In this document: in pieces, positions 30,466-41,585 of the stretch
How the letters are laid out: each line of letters opens with the position of its first letter
Position numbering within the stretch: the first letter of the stretch is position 1
NCBI GenBank assembly: GCA_964035575.1
Contig: OZ037882.1
Coordinates: 434,001 to 498,000, forward strand
Direction of reading: 5' to 3'
Source: Rhynchopus sp. YZ270_cl-10
Lineage: Eukaryota; Euglenozoa; Diplonemea; Diplonemida; Diplonemidae
DNA: 64,000 bases
Notes under the pieces: generated by a model
What the model saw: the letters and a program-made list of their open reading frames with translations, nothing else
Told to the model about the DNA's origin: nothing
Database searches by the model: none
Program-made: the position numbers and the translations under genes

Positions 30466-30593
30466 TTTGTTATGTCTAAGATAGGGGGGATGTTTGGAGT
30501 GTTTAGGGGGGGTGTTGAAAAACAAAAAAAATTGATTTGGTAGCGTCGGAAGAGAGAAAGTGGTTGAACTGAGAGGTCGAGGGGGGAAGAATC

Positions 30594-30960
30594 TAGGGAA
30601 GGAGGGTTTAGATCTGATATGCCCTTCCACCCGCTTCAAATAAGATGAGCGGGGGATCATTGGAGAAGGTGCAGAGGAAAAGGAGAGAGGTCAGGAAGTG
30701 TTGTGATGTATACAAAAGGTTCTCAACTCATAGTGTGGTCGGGGGATTGACAGATTATTTTGTGTTGATCATCATGTGGTATCAAGAAGGGGTCTGCGTA
30801 TGTGATTGAAAGCTTCGCAGCATAGCTTTTTGCAGGGAGATCTGACCGGGGTCTGGTGGTTAAAAAATCTCCACAGCGTTGGGAGGTAAACCGTGGAGTT
30901 AATCCGGTTGGGTGTGTTGTGTGGTTTGATAACGGGTTTAGAGTGGGTAACGCCTGAACG
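30594..30960 (+). repeat. Family F long repeat, copy 1
   Basis: From CTAGGGAAGGAGGGTTTAGA through GATGAGCGGGGGATCATTGG and GTGTGGTCGGGGGATTGACA to CTCCACAGCGTTGGGAGG, this copy is nearly identical to those at 33040-33360 and 36525-36822. It overlaps the region just 5' of the glycosidase-like gene. The function is unknown and no intact frame is shared by all copies. Confidence 0.8.
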
Positions 30961-31055
30961 GAGTATGGCCCACTTGTCACTTCTACCAGCCATATTGAGG
31001 GAGAGGCTACGGCTTATTGATACGGTTTAGGTGACTCCTTACGAATAATAGTATT

Positions 31056-31207
31056 TAATTACTATGCAATTATTTCACCATAATTGCTACGAGGAGGTGT
31101 TTTTTTCACGAGTGGTTAATTGCACGAGCGCAGCGAGTGCAATTAACAAAACGAGTGAAAAATACACCTCCGAGTGCAATTTTCTGTGAAATAATTGCAT
31201 GGAATTT
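31056..31207. repeat. Fold-back element, 152 bp
   Basis: Arms ATGCAATTATTTCAC ... GAGGTGT..TTT.CAC.AGT and TTAATTGCAC pair with their inverse around the apex GAGCGCAGCGAG near 31131. The element abuts the inverted-repeat element that follows. Confidence 0.85.
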
Positions 31208-31348
31208 GATATTTAATTGCCGTAAAATTATTTCCGAAAGCCAAAATCCGTTTTCGGCAGCCTGTGCTGTCACGGTGCGCTGGTCAGAGGTCTGACCAGG
31301 TCACCTGGTCACATTTACCCAGGTACGTACCCAGTCACCCAGTCACCC

Positions 31349-31433
31349 AGGTACACAGGTACACAGGTACACAGGTACACAGGTACACAGGTACACAGGT
31401 ACACAGGTACACAGGTACACAGGTACACAGGTA
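31349..31433 (+). repeat. 8-bp tandem array (GGTACACA)n
   Basis: About ten copies of GGTACACA. The same unit in reverse complement makes the larger array at 53423-53778. Confidence 0.95.
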
Positions 31434-31918
31434 AGTCGTGACAGGGCAACCACAGCCAACCCGCCAGTCACTGAGAAGTGACCAGACAGTCCACTTGACA
31501 AACACAAAAGTGTCCAGTCACGTGGGGCATTCATGCACTGAGGAGATAAATGATCCAACAATTTACAAGAAAGCATTACTTAACCTACTGCTGGAAGTTG
31601 CCAGGTCGTAGTAACACACAAAGTGTGCCTCCGTTCGGGAATACCGGATATTCTAGAGACCAAAAAGGCCTCTTCCGCTGGTCAAGGTATAACCGAGTGA
31701 ACGGCCCAAGACCCCCGTGGAGAAGTTAAATGTTGTAATGCTATCAAGTACAAACTGCGACCACTGTCTTACCCTCCTCAATGCATGGTGGAAGATGTCT
31801 TTGACAACAAACCGAGCTCTGATTATCAATCGTTAGACTCAGAGGAATGCCTGCGGTACAGGTATCAAACCCGGGGTGTTCACAAAAGAAAAAAAGAAAA
31901 AAAATCGCGATTTTTTTT

Positions 31919-32009
31919 TTAGCCGGGTTTCCCACACAAAAAATAATTACCGTGTAATTATTTCCTATAATTACACGGTAATTATTTTTTGTGTGGGAAA
32001 CCCGGCTAA
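31919..32009. repeat. Near-perfect 91-bp palindrome
   Basis: TTTAGCCGGGTTTCCCACAC, AAAAAATAATTACCGTGTAA and TTATTTCC are mirrored by their reverse complement with only a few unpaired central bases. It is a fold-back element nested inside the 31.2-32.1 kb element. Such lack of divergence between arms suggests recent origin or arm conversion. Confidence 0.92.
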
Positions 32010-32115
32010 AATACCTCCACTGCAATTATTTCCAGACGTCAATTATGGCATTCTTAAAACTCCGCTCCTAGAAGGATTTTGGCTTGAGGAAATAATTTTA
32101 CGGCTATTAAATAAA

Positions 32116-33039
32116 ATAAAAAGGGGGAGGGTTCTTCGCGGACGATTGGAGCGGGGGGTATACAAAATCAATTTCTCCAACCGTCATTCAACATCAGGAT
32201 TTGATCTTCACCCTGTGGGGTTTTCATCTTCGCGGGCACCTGCCCTGTGATACATGGCGGTATGACGCACTTACCATGAAACACCAACTAGTGGTGTAGC
32301 TGCGGCGCCTGTGACCATTTTGAACAGTCTCTGCGGAAAAAAGGTACTATGGCTAAATAAAAGTTGAATGTCTTTCCAGGCAGCACACCTCACCCGAGGA
32401 TGTGGCAAGCTCCCTCAGTGCAATGAGCTTGGCCTGACTTTGGGCAGTTGTACAGTCGGCACACTTCACCACCCAGGGTGTGGCAATGGGGCCTGCGAGG
32501 TGCAATGCAGGTTGCCCACTGGACTGACCGTCACAAAACAAAAGGGGTAAAAAGGGGGGTTACGTTTAACCCTCAGGGTTCTTCATAGGGCTTCTGGAGG
32601 CGCCATATACCCCCGGATGCAATTTACCGTCCAGCCCAGGACGGTGTGTTGTGTGGAGTAGGGCGGAGAAGGTGTGTTTTTCAGTAGACCATCGTGAAAC
32701 GTATCCGAGTAATATCATTGTCGATCATCGAGCTGGGATTAGTGTTGTGTCATCATGTGTTGCTTGCTCATTTCCCCTAACGTAAAAACAAAAAAAACAA
32801 GGTTTTAGGGGGTAGTGGGAAACCCATCACCTTCTCTGTGCCGTGTAGCAAACACTATGGTCACGTACGTTACCACGTACCATCTAACCCAGTTGCCCTT
32901 GCCTCTCACAATCCCGTTTGTGATTCAGTGACCCAAAGTAAATGTCTTGAAATACAAAAAAAGCCCTCTCATGACAGTGTACCCTTTTGGGGGGATACAT
33001 GGCCAGAATGGGGGTGTGTGTGGACCCGAAAGACCCTAT
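32116..33039. other. Spacer with a duplicated 120-bp block
   Basis: A block at 32642-32763 (GGTGTGTTGTGTGGAGTAGG ... GTGTCATCATGTGTTGC) is repeated almost exactly at about 33368-33486. A family B copy at 32947-33025 introduces the next family F repeat. A gene-like GC-rich stretch at 32370-32545 has no credible product. Confidence 0.55.
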
Positions 33040-33490
33040 CAATCTAGGGAAGGAGGGTTTAGATCTGATATGCCCTTCCACCCGCTTCTCAAATAAGATG
33101 AGCGGGGGATCATTGGAGAAGGTGCAGAGGAAAGGGAGAGAGGTCAGGAAGTGTTGTGATGTATACAAAAGGTTCTCAACTCATAGTGTGGTCGGGGGAT
33201 TGACAGATTATTTTTGTGTTGATCATCATGTGGTATCAAGAAGGGGTCTGCGTACGTTATTTAAAGCTTCGCAACATAGCCTATATGCAGGGATATCTGA
33301 CCGGGGTCTGGTGGTTAAAAAATCTCCACAGCGTTGGGAGGTAAACCGTGGAGTTAATCCGGTTGGGTATGTGTTGTGTGGAGTAGGGCAGAGAAGGTGT
33401 GTTTTCAGTAGACCATCGTGAAACGTATCCGAGTAATATCATTGTCGATCATCGAGCTGGGATTAGTGTTGTGTCATCATGTGTTGCCTT
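33040..33490 (+). repeat. Family F long repeat, copy 2, plus duplicated tail
   Basis: Near-identical to copies 1 and 3, and preceded by a family B head like copy 3 (GGACCCGAAAGACCCTATCA). The tail from 33368 duplicates 32642-32763. Confidence 0.85.
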
Positions 33491-34643
33491 CTTGTTGGCA
33501 GAAATGGGCAGAAATGTGAATCAGAGTCAGTAGAGAAGTGGAGAGAAAGCGAGAAAGAGAGAAAACTGCTATGCAAAGAAGATCAAAACGCATGACTTTA
33601 TTTTAGTTTTTTTTCGGCCGTAGTTGTTATTGTTTGCTTTGCCTTAAACTATATTTTTTTTTCCTTCGTCTTCTCCCCTTTTTAGATAGATTTTGTTCCC
33701 CCCCCTTTTCCGTTTGCGTGCTGTGTGCTGAGTGCATATGTGCATATTTTAATTTATTTTAGTTTTCAATTTTTGAAAAAAGAAGGTGCCTTTTTTTTCT
33801 AGCTGGAAAAGAAAGGGGGTGGATAATGAAAAAAAGGCGAGGCTATTCACATCATAAAATGTGGGGGGAATAAAGTTTGTGGACACAAAAAAAAAAAGGA
33901 AAAAAAGAATACTTGAAAGATGAATGTGTTTCGTTTGTACACACACATACTCACACACATCTTTTTACCACATCTCTATTGTGCTGGAATGTAGGTTCAT
34001 CTAGACAGCAGGACGGTGCCCATGGAAGTCGGCATCCGATAATGAGTGTGTAACAACTCACCCATGAACACAAAATTCTGGAACATGGAAAAAAAAAAAA
34101 TCACCTTCTAACAAAAAACCTCCGTCGTCCACTCCCCCATTACCAAAGAAAAGAAAAGCTTGGTAAACGATGAACAAAAGTCTCGCATTGCTTAGCAACC
34201 TCACGCAAAAAGGAACCATATCACAGGCCGGCGATACTGCCAGCTATCAACCACATTCAGAGCCAGGGTTTCCTTTAAAAAAGCACACAAAAAAAAGAGA
34301 GAGAAAAAAACTTCGTCCTTGAGTCAATTATTTGAACAAAAATAAAATTGTGAAATATATCTAAATCTCACAGAGGTTGAAGTGTGCTTAGCTCACATTA
34401 CAAAAAAAAAAAAAAAACACAAAAAAAAATTACCCCTGAATATCCAAAAAACAACAACATTGCACACAAACACAACAAAACCACACACAGCACACACCCC
34501 CCATCTCCACGGCCAAACCCCTTTTAAAAAAAACAAATTCAAAAACGTTATTTTCCCCACAACATAATTCATCCCTTTTTTTCGTTCCTCTTCTCTTCCT
34601 CTTTCTCCCCATTTCCCCCCCATCTTTTTCTCTTCTTTTTTTT
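33491..34643. other. Spacer 3' of the SR-cyclophilin gene
   Basis: AT-rich spacer with a stem-loop repeat of the AAGATG...CATCTT type (about 33914-33963), a weak family A relative (34163-34203) and long A, C and T runs up to the gene's stop. No gene is seen. Confidence 0.55.
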
Positions 34644-36163
34644 TTACCTCGAACCAGACCTATATCTCATGAGACGAGACGTGTCAGCCGTACGTGAGAA
34701 AGTACGCTGTTCACTTCCGGGGGCTGTGCTCGAGTCTGTGTGCGCACCGCGTCCACGAGGTTCTCTTGAGGGCGCCTCATATTCCCTGGTGGTTCTGTCG
34801 CAATGCCCTTGGACGGGTTGACGCGAGAGATGAGCTGTGCTATCCGAGACGGTGTCCGCCACCATGCTCTTCATTCCTCCAAAGGTGAAGTTGCCTCTAC
34901 CACGAACGGTTTTGTTTTCCCGATCTGGGTTGTTTGTAGGCAGGTCACCTGGTTTGGAGAGGTGCAGTGGTTCACGCTGTCGCGACCCATCGTTGTCACG
35001 CGGACGGGAAGGCGTCACTTTGCTTTCTCTCTGAAACTCTCTAGGCTGCCCGCGAGCGGCAGGGCCACGTGGTGGAGGTGCCGGCCGTTTTCTTTCACGT
35101 TCTCGCAGCATTCTGTCGCGGTCACGACGTTCGCGTTCTCTGTCGCGACGGTCGTGTCTCCGTTCTACCTCAGAGTCAGATGATTCTGACACCCTTCTGT
35201 TCCTCCTCCGATTCGTCCGATGACGTCCTTCCGAATCAGAATCCGTAAAGTTGACAATCCGTCTGTCCCGAGGGTGTCTTGCGGTGTGCCGTTCGTCCTC
35301 AAAATCCGAGGAATACCGCTCGGCCCGTTTGTGACTCCGTCTTGCCGTCGTTCTGCGGCTACGAGCACCGCGGTCAGAGTCTGAATCGGATTCATTGTGA
35401 TGGCGGGCGGCAGTTCTGGTGTGCCGTGTTTTGGTAGAGTTGCGTTGGACGTGGCGTTGGTCTGTCTTTGAAACGTCGTCGGAGGAATCCGTATCCATCC
35501 CTGAGGAGGAGACTGAGGAGTATCCACGTCGTCTGCTGGTCGTCTTCTCCTTTTTGTCCTTTGTGTTGCCGCGCTTTGGGCGCTTCTGTATAAAAAAAAA
35601 ATTGTAAAATTAATGAGAAAGAAGAAGAGACATACCTCAATACCACAGTCAACAATGGTCACCTGTTGTACTGGACGGTCATTGACGGTGCGTTGGTTTT
35701 CAATGACGTCGAGAACATCAAATCCTGAGATGAGTTCGCCAAATGCTACGTTTTTGCCGTCAAGATGCGCGCAATTCGCGTCGCATGTAATAAAAAACTG
35801 CGACCCGTTGGAATGCGCTTCATTCGTATTTGCCATCGAAAGCAACCCTCGTTTGTTATGCTTGACCTCAAAGCTCTCATCCTCAAACCGCCCTCCAAAC
35901 ACACTTTCACCCCCGGTCCCATTAAAGTTACTGAAATCCCCACCCTGAATAATAAACCCCGCCACAACACGGTGAAAAATCGTGTTCTTATAATGTAAAG
36001 GCGCCTTCGTCGTTTCCCCCATGCCTGCCTCCCCGGTACACAGCTTCCTGAAGTTCTCAGCGGTGCGTGGTACCTTATCATCGAAGAGCTCCATCACCAT
36101 GTGCCCTATATGTCTTCCCCCTACAGCAATGTCAAAGAAGACATGTGACCGTTCTAAAGGCAT
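34644..36163 (-). CDS. SR-cyclophilin (peptidyl-prolyl isomerase with RS tail), two exons
   Basis: Exon 1 is 36163-35636 and exon 2 is 35585-34644, separated by a 50-nt intron (GTATGT...ATACAG) that restores one frame of 489 residues. Residues 1-176 are a full cyclophilin domain: HVFFDIAVGGRHIGHMVMEL, the catalytic FHRVVAGFIIQGGDF with Arg65, HSNGSQFFIT and GKNVAFGELISGFDV. The usual cyclosporin-contacting Trp is His133. Exon 2 encodes a basic Arg/Ser/Asp-rich tail with many RS, SDSDS and RDRERERRDRDR tracts, as in nuclear speckle SR-cyclophilins that act with spliceosome and RNA polymerase CTD proteins. A nuclear role in RNA processing is inferred. An AG six nt before the ATG (36169-36170) could be a trans-splice site. 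Confidence 0.92.
35586..35635 (-). other. 50-nt spliceosomal intron in the SR-cyclophilin gene
   Basis: GTATGTCTCTTC opens the intron and TTTTTTATACAG closes it. Removing it joins GACTGTGGTATTGAG (DCGIE) to AAGCGCCCAAAG (KRPK) in frame, from cyclophilin domain to RS tail. Confidence 0.92.
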
Positions 36164-36417
36164 GGTTGCTGTGTGCTTTTGTTGTCCACGTGTCCACGTG
36201 TGCAGGTGTCCCCACCCTCGACACTTCTCAAAAAAAGATTATTTTCAGTGGGGGAAGAAGAAATTGAAGGAGAATCGATAGGGGTGGGAAGAAAAAATGT
36301 GGTGTGTGTTGTGTGTTTTGGAGGTCTTCTCCTATGGGGTGGGGGAGAAGGGGTGTGGGTTAGGTGTGTTGATTAGGGTGGTTGTGTTGTGATTATTAGT
36401 GGACAAAAAGAAATGTG

Positions 36418-36822
36418 TCTTGAAATGCAAAAAACAAAAACAAAAAAGCCTTCTCATGTCAGTGTTCCTTTTGGGGGGATACGTGGCCAGAACACTGGGG
36501 GTGTGTGTGGACCCGAAAGACCCTATCAATCTAGGGAAGGAGGGTTTAGATCTGATATGCCCTTCCACCCGCTTCTCAAATAAGATGAGCGGGGGATCAT
36601 TGGAGAAGGTGCAGAGGGAAAGGGAGAGAGGTCAGGAAAGTGTTGTGATGTATACAAAAGGTTCTCAACTCATAGTGTGGTCGGGGGATTGACAGATTAT
36701 TTTGTGTTGATCATCATGTGGTATCAAGAAGGGGTCTGCGTACGTGATTGAAAGCTTCGCAACATAGCTTTTTGCAGGGATATCTGACCGGGGTCTGGTG
36801 GTTAAAAAATCTCCACAGCGAG
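36418..36822 (+). repeat. Family B head plus family F long repeat, copy 3
   Basis: Begins with a family B start (36419-36515), continues with GGACCCGAAAGACCCTATCA and the full family F sequence, and ends at CTCCACAGCG. Beyond that it differs from copies 1 and 2. Confidence 0.85.
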
Positions 36823-37279
36823 AGAGACTCACAATGCCCGGTGCAACACCTCCCAAGACACGTTCCACACACGTGGCTCGCAAATAACAACGTCCCGAAC
36901 AGGCCTGGTTCCCTGGGAGGACCGTGCACGAGTTCCGTGCCCGTGCGGCAAGGATACACAAAGGGGAGGGAGAAGAGCCCTCACGGCGAAGGTGGAAAGG
37001 TGGAAGGTGCGCTCCTGAGAGTAAGTGCCAGGGTGAAAACTCTGGATGGAGTAATTCAGAAGCTTCGAGATCGGATGACTGAGTGCCACCCTTCAACCCC
37101 ATTGTGGAACTGTGCATAGATGGAAAATGTCCGCTCTTCAGCGACTGCGTTCCAACAGACCAAGCGTACGGGGGAGGATCGTTAACAAAAAAAAAATCGA
37201 TGAAAATGGTATCACGGATTAGTAAATGGTAATGCGGTTAGTAAATAGTATATAATAGAAGCAAACGGTTCGCAGCCAC
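36823..37279. other. Spacer, partly GC-rich, no gene recognised
   Basis: 36823-37117 is open on both strands but lacks a credible product; it may be an old repeat or gene fragment. A-rich spacer follows. Confidence 0.35.
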
Positions 37280-37735
37280 GGGGTTTATATTTCTTTTTTA
37301 TTTTTGTTTCGTTCATTGCTCCGATGTACACCCGTGGATACAGAGTCCCCTCCGACTCTTTACTTTGTTGTCTATATCACAAAACATTCGCCGGACAGCA
37401 CACACCTCCAAAAAAAATACTAAGCTGAAAGAAAACACACACCTGGCACACCTGGAGGATGCAAGACCCACATATACATATTAGGGCCATATTCTGCGCA
37501 AGAATTACCCTTATCAAAAACACACATATCTGTTATCACCTATCGTCATCGTGCTGGAACACGCTGGGTTTGAAGAAACCAATTTCATGTACTTTCAAAT
37601 CAAAGAACAGAAAGAAAAACTTGAAAGATGTATTTGTGCCTCTCGTGCACATACACATCTTCTCAAAGAATGATTTGAGATACAAAAAAAAGCTCTCTCA
37701 TGAACAGTGTGTCTAAAAGAAGACAGAAGAAAGGG
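37280..37735 (+). repeat. Module R, copy 1 (455 bp)
   Basis: Nearly identical to 51893-52345. It includes CATTGCTCCGATGTACACCC, CACCTGGAGGATGCAAGACC, GCTGGAACACGCTGGGTTTG, an AAGATGTAT ... CTCTCGTGCAC ... CATCTT stem-loop (37620-37665) and a family B fragment. Copy 2 lacks the stem-loop's CTCTCGTGC centre. Confidence 0.9.
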
Positions 37736-37757
37736 TTTTTTTGTAAGATGAACCGAA

Positions 37758-37885
37758 GAGGTACCCTAAATTGGTCAAAAATGGTAAAAATGGTAAAAAT
37801 GGTAGGAATTTTGGGGGCTTTTTTCGGGGAAAAAAAGGGTGAGGGGAGTTGGGTCCAGTCATAGGGGGTATAGCATATTTTTTGG
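37758..37885 (+). repeat. Module Q, copy 1 (about 125 bp)
   Basis: AGGTACCCTAAATTGGTCAA, AAATGGTAGGAATTTTGGGG and GGGAGTTGGGTCCAGTCATA recur at 50131-50250. Confidence 0.85.
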
Positions 37886-38140
37886 AAAATTCTTCAAAAA
37901 ATCAAGGATTTTTGCTGGGCACAATGAAAATTTTCAGAAAAATCCCAATTTTCGGCCAAATTTGGAGCAAATTATGGCCCACCCACCCCGATTTTGGGTC
38001 AAAAACCGACTTCATTTTTGCACAGGAGTGCCTACGATTTCGTAAACCAGAGGTCCTCTGGATGCATGCATTGATAAACACAACACTGGAAATTGCAAGG
38101 AACGGGTCTGCATGTGCGTGTTCTCTAGCCACCACAGTCA

Positions 38141-38604
38141 CAGTACAGTACAGTACAGTACAGTACAGTACAGTACAGTACAGTACAGTACAGTACAGTA
38201 CAGTACAGTACAGTACAGTACAGTACAGTACAGTACAGTACAGTACAGTACAGTACAGTACAGTACAGTACAGTACAGTACAGTACAGTACAGTACAGTA
38301 CAGTACAGTACAGTACAGTACAGTACAGTACAGTACAGTACAGTACAGTACAGTACAGTACAGTACAGTACAGTACAGTACAGTACAGTACAGTACAGTA
38401 CAGTACAGTACAGTACAGTACAGTACAGTACAGTACAGTACAGTACAGTACAGTACAGTACAGTACAGTACAGTACAGTACAGTACAGTACAGTACAGTA
38501 CAGTACAGTACAGTACAGTACAGTACAGTACAGTACAGTACAGTACAGTACAGTACAGTACAGTACAGTACAGTACAGTACAGTACAGTACAGTACAGTA
38601 CAGT
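38141..38604 (+). repeat. Pentanucleotide array (CAGTA)n, 464 bp
   Basis: About 93 head-to-tail copies show no visible mismatch. Several frames read through it on both strands as YSTVQ- or VLYCT-type polymers; these are artefacts of the repeat. Confidence 0.98.
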
Positions 38605-39897
38605 CTGTGGGGGTTGAAAAAAAATTTTCCCCGAGAAAACCACTTTTTTGGGATAATTCAGCGCATTAGAAAATTTTGCGACCCCGCTCGGTTAGAACCG
38701 TGACTCTGTGTGACCCTTACCACCGTGAGAGTAAACACCAAAAAACGGGAAAAATAAAAAATAAAAAGGGGTACCCCCTCCAGATTCCCCGTGGTTCGCC
38801 CGTATGTCTCCCGCGGTTGTACCGCGTACAACGGTTCACACCAAATGCATAAGAAAATTTTATTTTTTCGCGCGCGCTTCGCGCGCGCGCCTCCCTGCCG
38901 GAACTAGGGGTGAGAGGCTCTTGCTCCTGCGAATGTTCGAATTCGAGGGGCAACATCCGAGACTGATCAGGGATATTGCTAACTTTCGGGATTTTGGGAT
39001 TTCGTGGGGCGATGGTCGAAAAAAGGGGGGAAGTGCTGACGCCAGGGATTACGCAGCTCCCCCAAAAATAAAAAAAGTACGTATGGATTTTCAACACGTA
39101 CAATTCTAAGCAAAAACAATTAAAACCCGCGTGCGCTTCGCGCGCGCTCTCGCTGGCAAGGTTGGTTGAGAAGGGGTGTGAAATTTCGAAGAACTGAAGA
39201 AATCATCAGTCATGGCACCCAAATGTTCCTGGCGAAGCCACGGTACGCAACATTTCTAAAATTTGCGCTTAAAATTGCTCATTTTTACTGCCAAACTCTG
39301 TCATGGGAAGAGTGGGTTGCAAGTTTTCGCCGCAGGCGCACGGTACGCTACTTTTTGTCTTTCGCCATGCTGCCTGCCTCCTTTTCCTTCGGCGCTTGAC
39401 CAATTGAGTCGCGTTCTGGCTGTGACGGGGTCACTTTGTTCACGAGGCCAGAGACTCGTGTGAAGTACCAACGGTACGGGACTTTTTTTTGGACTTTCGC
39501 CCCCCCTTTTTTCCCCCCTTATTTGGAGTTTCCGAGCCAATTGCGGGACATGGTGGGGTCACTTCGGAGAAATGGACTAATTTTTAGTTTTGGTAAATTT
39601 CCCGCTACTACTTTTAAACAGAGAAAATTTTCTTATAAAATTTTCTTATAGAATTTGTGAAATAATACTTCACACTTAGCGCCAGGTCCGGCTCCGACCA
39701 CAAAAAATCGAAAAAAAAAAAGAAAAAAAAAACTATAGAATTTCGGGATTTTTTTGCAATTTTTACCTTACCTTACAGGGCTCTAAGAGGGGTCCCGAAG
39801 GGACTCCAGAGCAACGCGACCCCACCATGAAGAGCACGGTCGTCAAGAAGCCCAAAAAACGAGTTGGGATTCCGCAAAATGGGGTTCTCTGAGTGAC
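38605..39897. other. Repeat-derived spacer with the GCGAAGCC/GCGCCGCAGG cores
   Basis: 38865-38890 is a CGCGCGCTTCGCGCG palindrome, repeated at 39130-39147. 39205-39450 is a copy of the interior cargo found in the hAT-like elements at 16.9, 41.1, 45.9 and 46.7 kb, but I could not find matching ends here. A GTGGGGTCACTTCGGAGAAA motif at about 39550 matches the repeats at 15.1-15.8 kb. No gene. Confidence 0.6.
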
Positions 39898-40059
39898 TCG
39901 TGGTGTAAAAAGCTAGATTTTTACACCGTACCATGAATTTTTTTCGCCTGCGGCGCCATTTTATCTTATTTGTAACCCTCCAGAGGTCTCAAGGGATTCC
40001 CTTGAGAGCTAAGAGGATTCCCTTGAGAGCACCAAAAATTCCCGCGAGAGAATGTGCGT

Positions 40060-40845
40060 TTTGGTTACTGAAACCGGCCAAAAACTTTTTAAAACGGCCC
40101 ACAACCTGGTTTCTGCGACTCGAAAAGCGTATTCGCATGCTTGTGGGCGTCCGTGGGCCACAAACGATGGTACCCATATGGGCCGAAAAACCTACGTGTT
40201 TGTACACAAAACACCACAAAAGCGCTTGTTTGCAGGCAGTTCGGGTAGAAAACGACCTCGTCGGGTCACAAAGCTACATCCCTCCCTCCCTGGCCCTCGG
40301 GCTGCCCTTTCGGGAGGTCAGGGCCCCCTCGGGCCTTCGGCCCTCGGGGTGCCCTGACCTCCCTCAAGGGCGCCCTCGGGCTCTGGCGGGAGGGAGGGAA
40401 ATAGCTATTGTAACCCTCCCGGTGGCTTTCCTTACCCTCCCGCGAGAAAAAAAAAAATTCCCGCGAGAGCTCAAGGGATTCCCTTGAGAGCCGTTTTTTT
40501 TTTTTGCCGTTTTGGTGGAGAAAACCACCGAAAAACTTTTTAAAACGGCCCACATCCTGGTTTGTGCGGCTCAAAAAACGTATTCGCACAGGTATGGCCG
40601 TCCGTTGGCCACCATGGGGGGTGAGGGAGTGCCCCACACCACCCCTATGCATACGTCACACCCACCCAAAAACCCAAAAAAAAAGCACACCTTGTTTGGT
40701 GGGTTTTCAGCCCAGAAACCTTTTTTTTGGGCACATGCCCGGGTATGTGGGCTGGGAAAAGCGTATTCGCTGTATAAAAAGCATGCGTGGGCCACACACG
40801 CAAGTGCACACGTGACATACCATAGCATGCAACCCACGTGTATAT
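40060..40845. repeat. Duplicated GC-rich blocks
   Basis: 40075-40137 and 40510-40590 share AAAAACTTTTTAAAACGGCC, CCTGGTTT and CGTATTCGCA. 40263-40410 (GGGTCACAAAGCTACATCCC ... GGCGGGAGGGAGGGAAATAG) is repeated at 41638-41703. Open frames here are continuous only by composition. No gene is assigned. Confidence 0.6.
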
Positions 40846-41585
40846 CAGTGTTTTTTCTGGAGGGGGTGCGGGGGTGCGCGCGCACCCCCGTCAGACTTTT
40901 TTGAGATTTCAAGGGGGTGCACGCACCCGCTAGGGGGTGCACTAGGGGGTGCGCTAGGGGGACCCACCCCTACCACTCTGCCCCCCCTTCACCTTCCCCA
41001 TCATGCTCCCGCGAGCCTCACCAGGAAGTTTGGAGTCGGCGTTTCCATAGCTGCAAACATAACTGTTTTGCGTCCCAGGTGCTGTAAGTGTAGCTCTTCT
41101 CTGTTTGGCAGTAAAAATGCGCAATTTTAAGTGCAATTTTTTGAAACGTTGCGTACCGTGGCTTCGCCAGAAACTTTCATTTTAGATAATTACCAACGAA
41201 AGTGCCATTTTATGTCATCATTTCTTAGAAATGTTGCGTACCGTGGCTTCGCCAGGAACCTTTGGGTGCCATGACCGCCTTTTCTTTTGTAAATGTCCTG
41301 AGGTTACTGCTACTTCGTGCACCGCGTGTGTCTAGTGCAAATATCAATGAAGTGCCGAACTCCGCAGTTGGATAACTGAGGAATTCCCATATTCCGCCGG
41401 AGGCCCCCAACTTGAGCTGGGTTGGGGACCCGGGTTCGACCGAGTTTTGACCGAGTTTCAGCGAAAACCCCCAAAACCTTTTTAATCACCTGTTGCATGG
41501 TCAACCGCAGGAAAAAAAATATACGCACTTTTTTGCCCTGTGCACCCCCGTCAGCCAAAAACTCCAAATCCTAGAAAAAACACTG
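40846..41585. mobile_element. hAT-like non-autonomous element, 740 bp
   Basis: The ends CAGTGTTTTTTCT and (inverted) CAGTGTTTTTTCT are flanked by a 7-bp duplication TGTATAT (40839-40845 and 41586-41592). A second inverted block GGGGGTGC / GCACCCCCGTCAG lies inside the ends. The cargo at about 41095-41445 has the GCGAAGCCACGGTACGCAAC core in reverse and a GGGTTCGACC motif. Confidence 0.75.

Larger units (their letters stand above)
31208..32115. mobile_element. Inverted-repeat element, 0.9 kb, with nested repeats
   Basis: The ends at about 31208-31252 and 32060-32115 are inverted copies (ATTTAAT.GCCGTAAAATTA, then TTTCC and AAGCCAAAATCC). Inside lie an 8-bp tandem array (31349-31433) and a perfect palindrome (31919-32009). 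No transposase is present. Confidence 0.7.

Noticed and set aside
37849-38703. 284-codon frame across the CAGTA array
   Set aside because: Nearly all of it is the pentanucleotide array, open in several frames on both strands.
38966-39700. Another hAT-like element starting CAGGGATATTGCTAA
   Set aside because: No matching right end or target duplication was found.
39933-40487. 184-codon frame in GC-rich repeats
   Set aside because: Runs through duplicated blocks and palindromes; open by composition.
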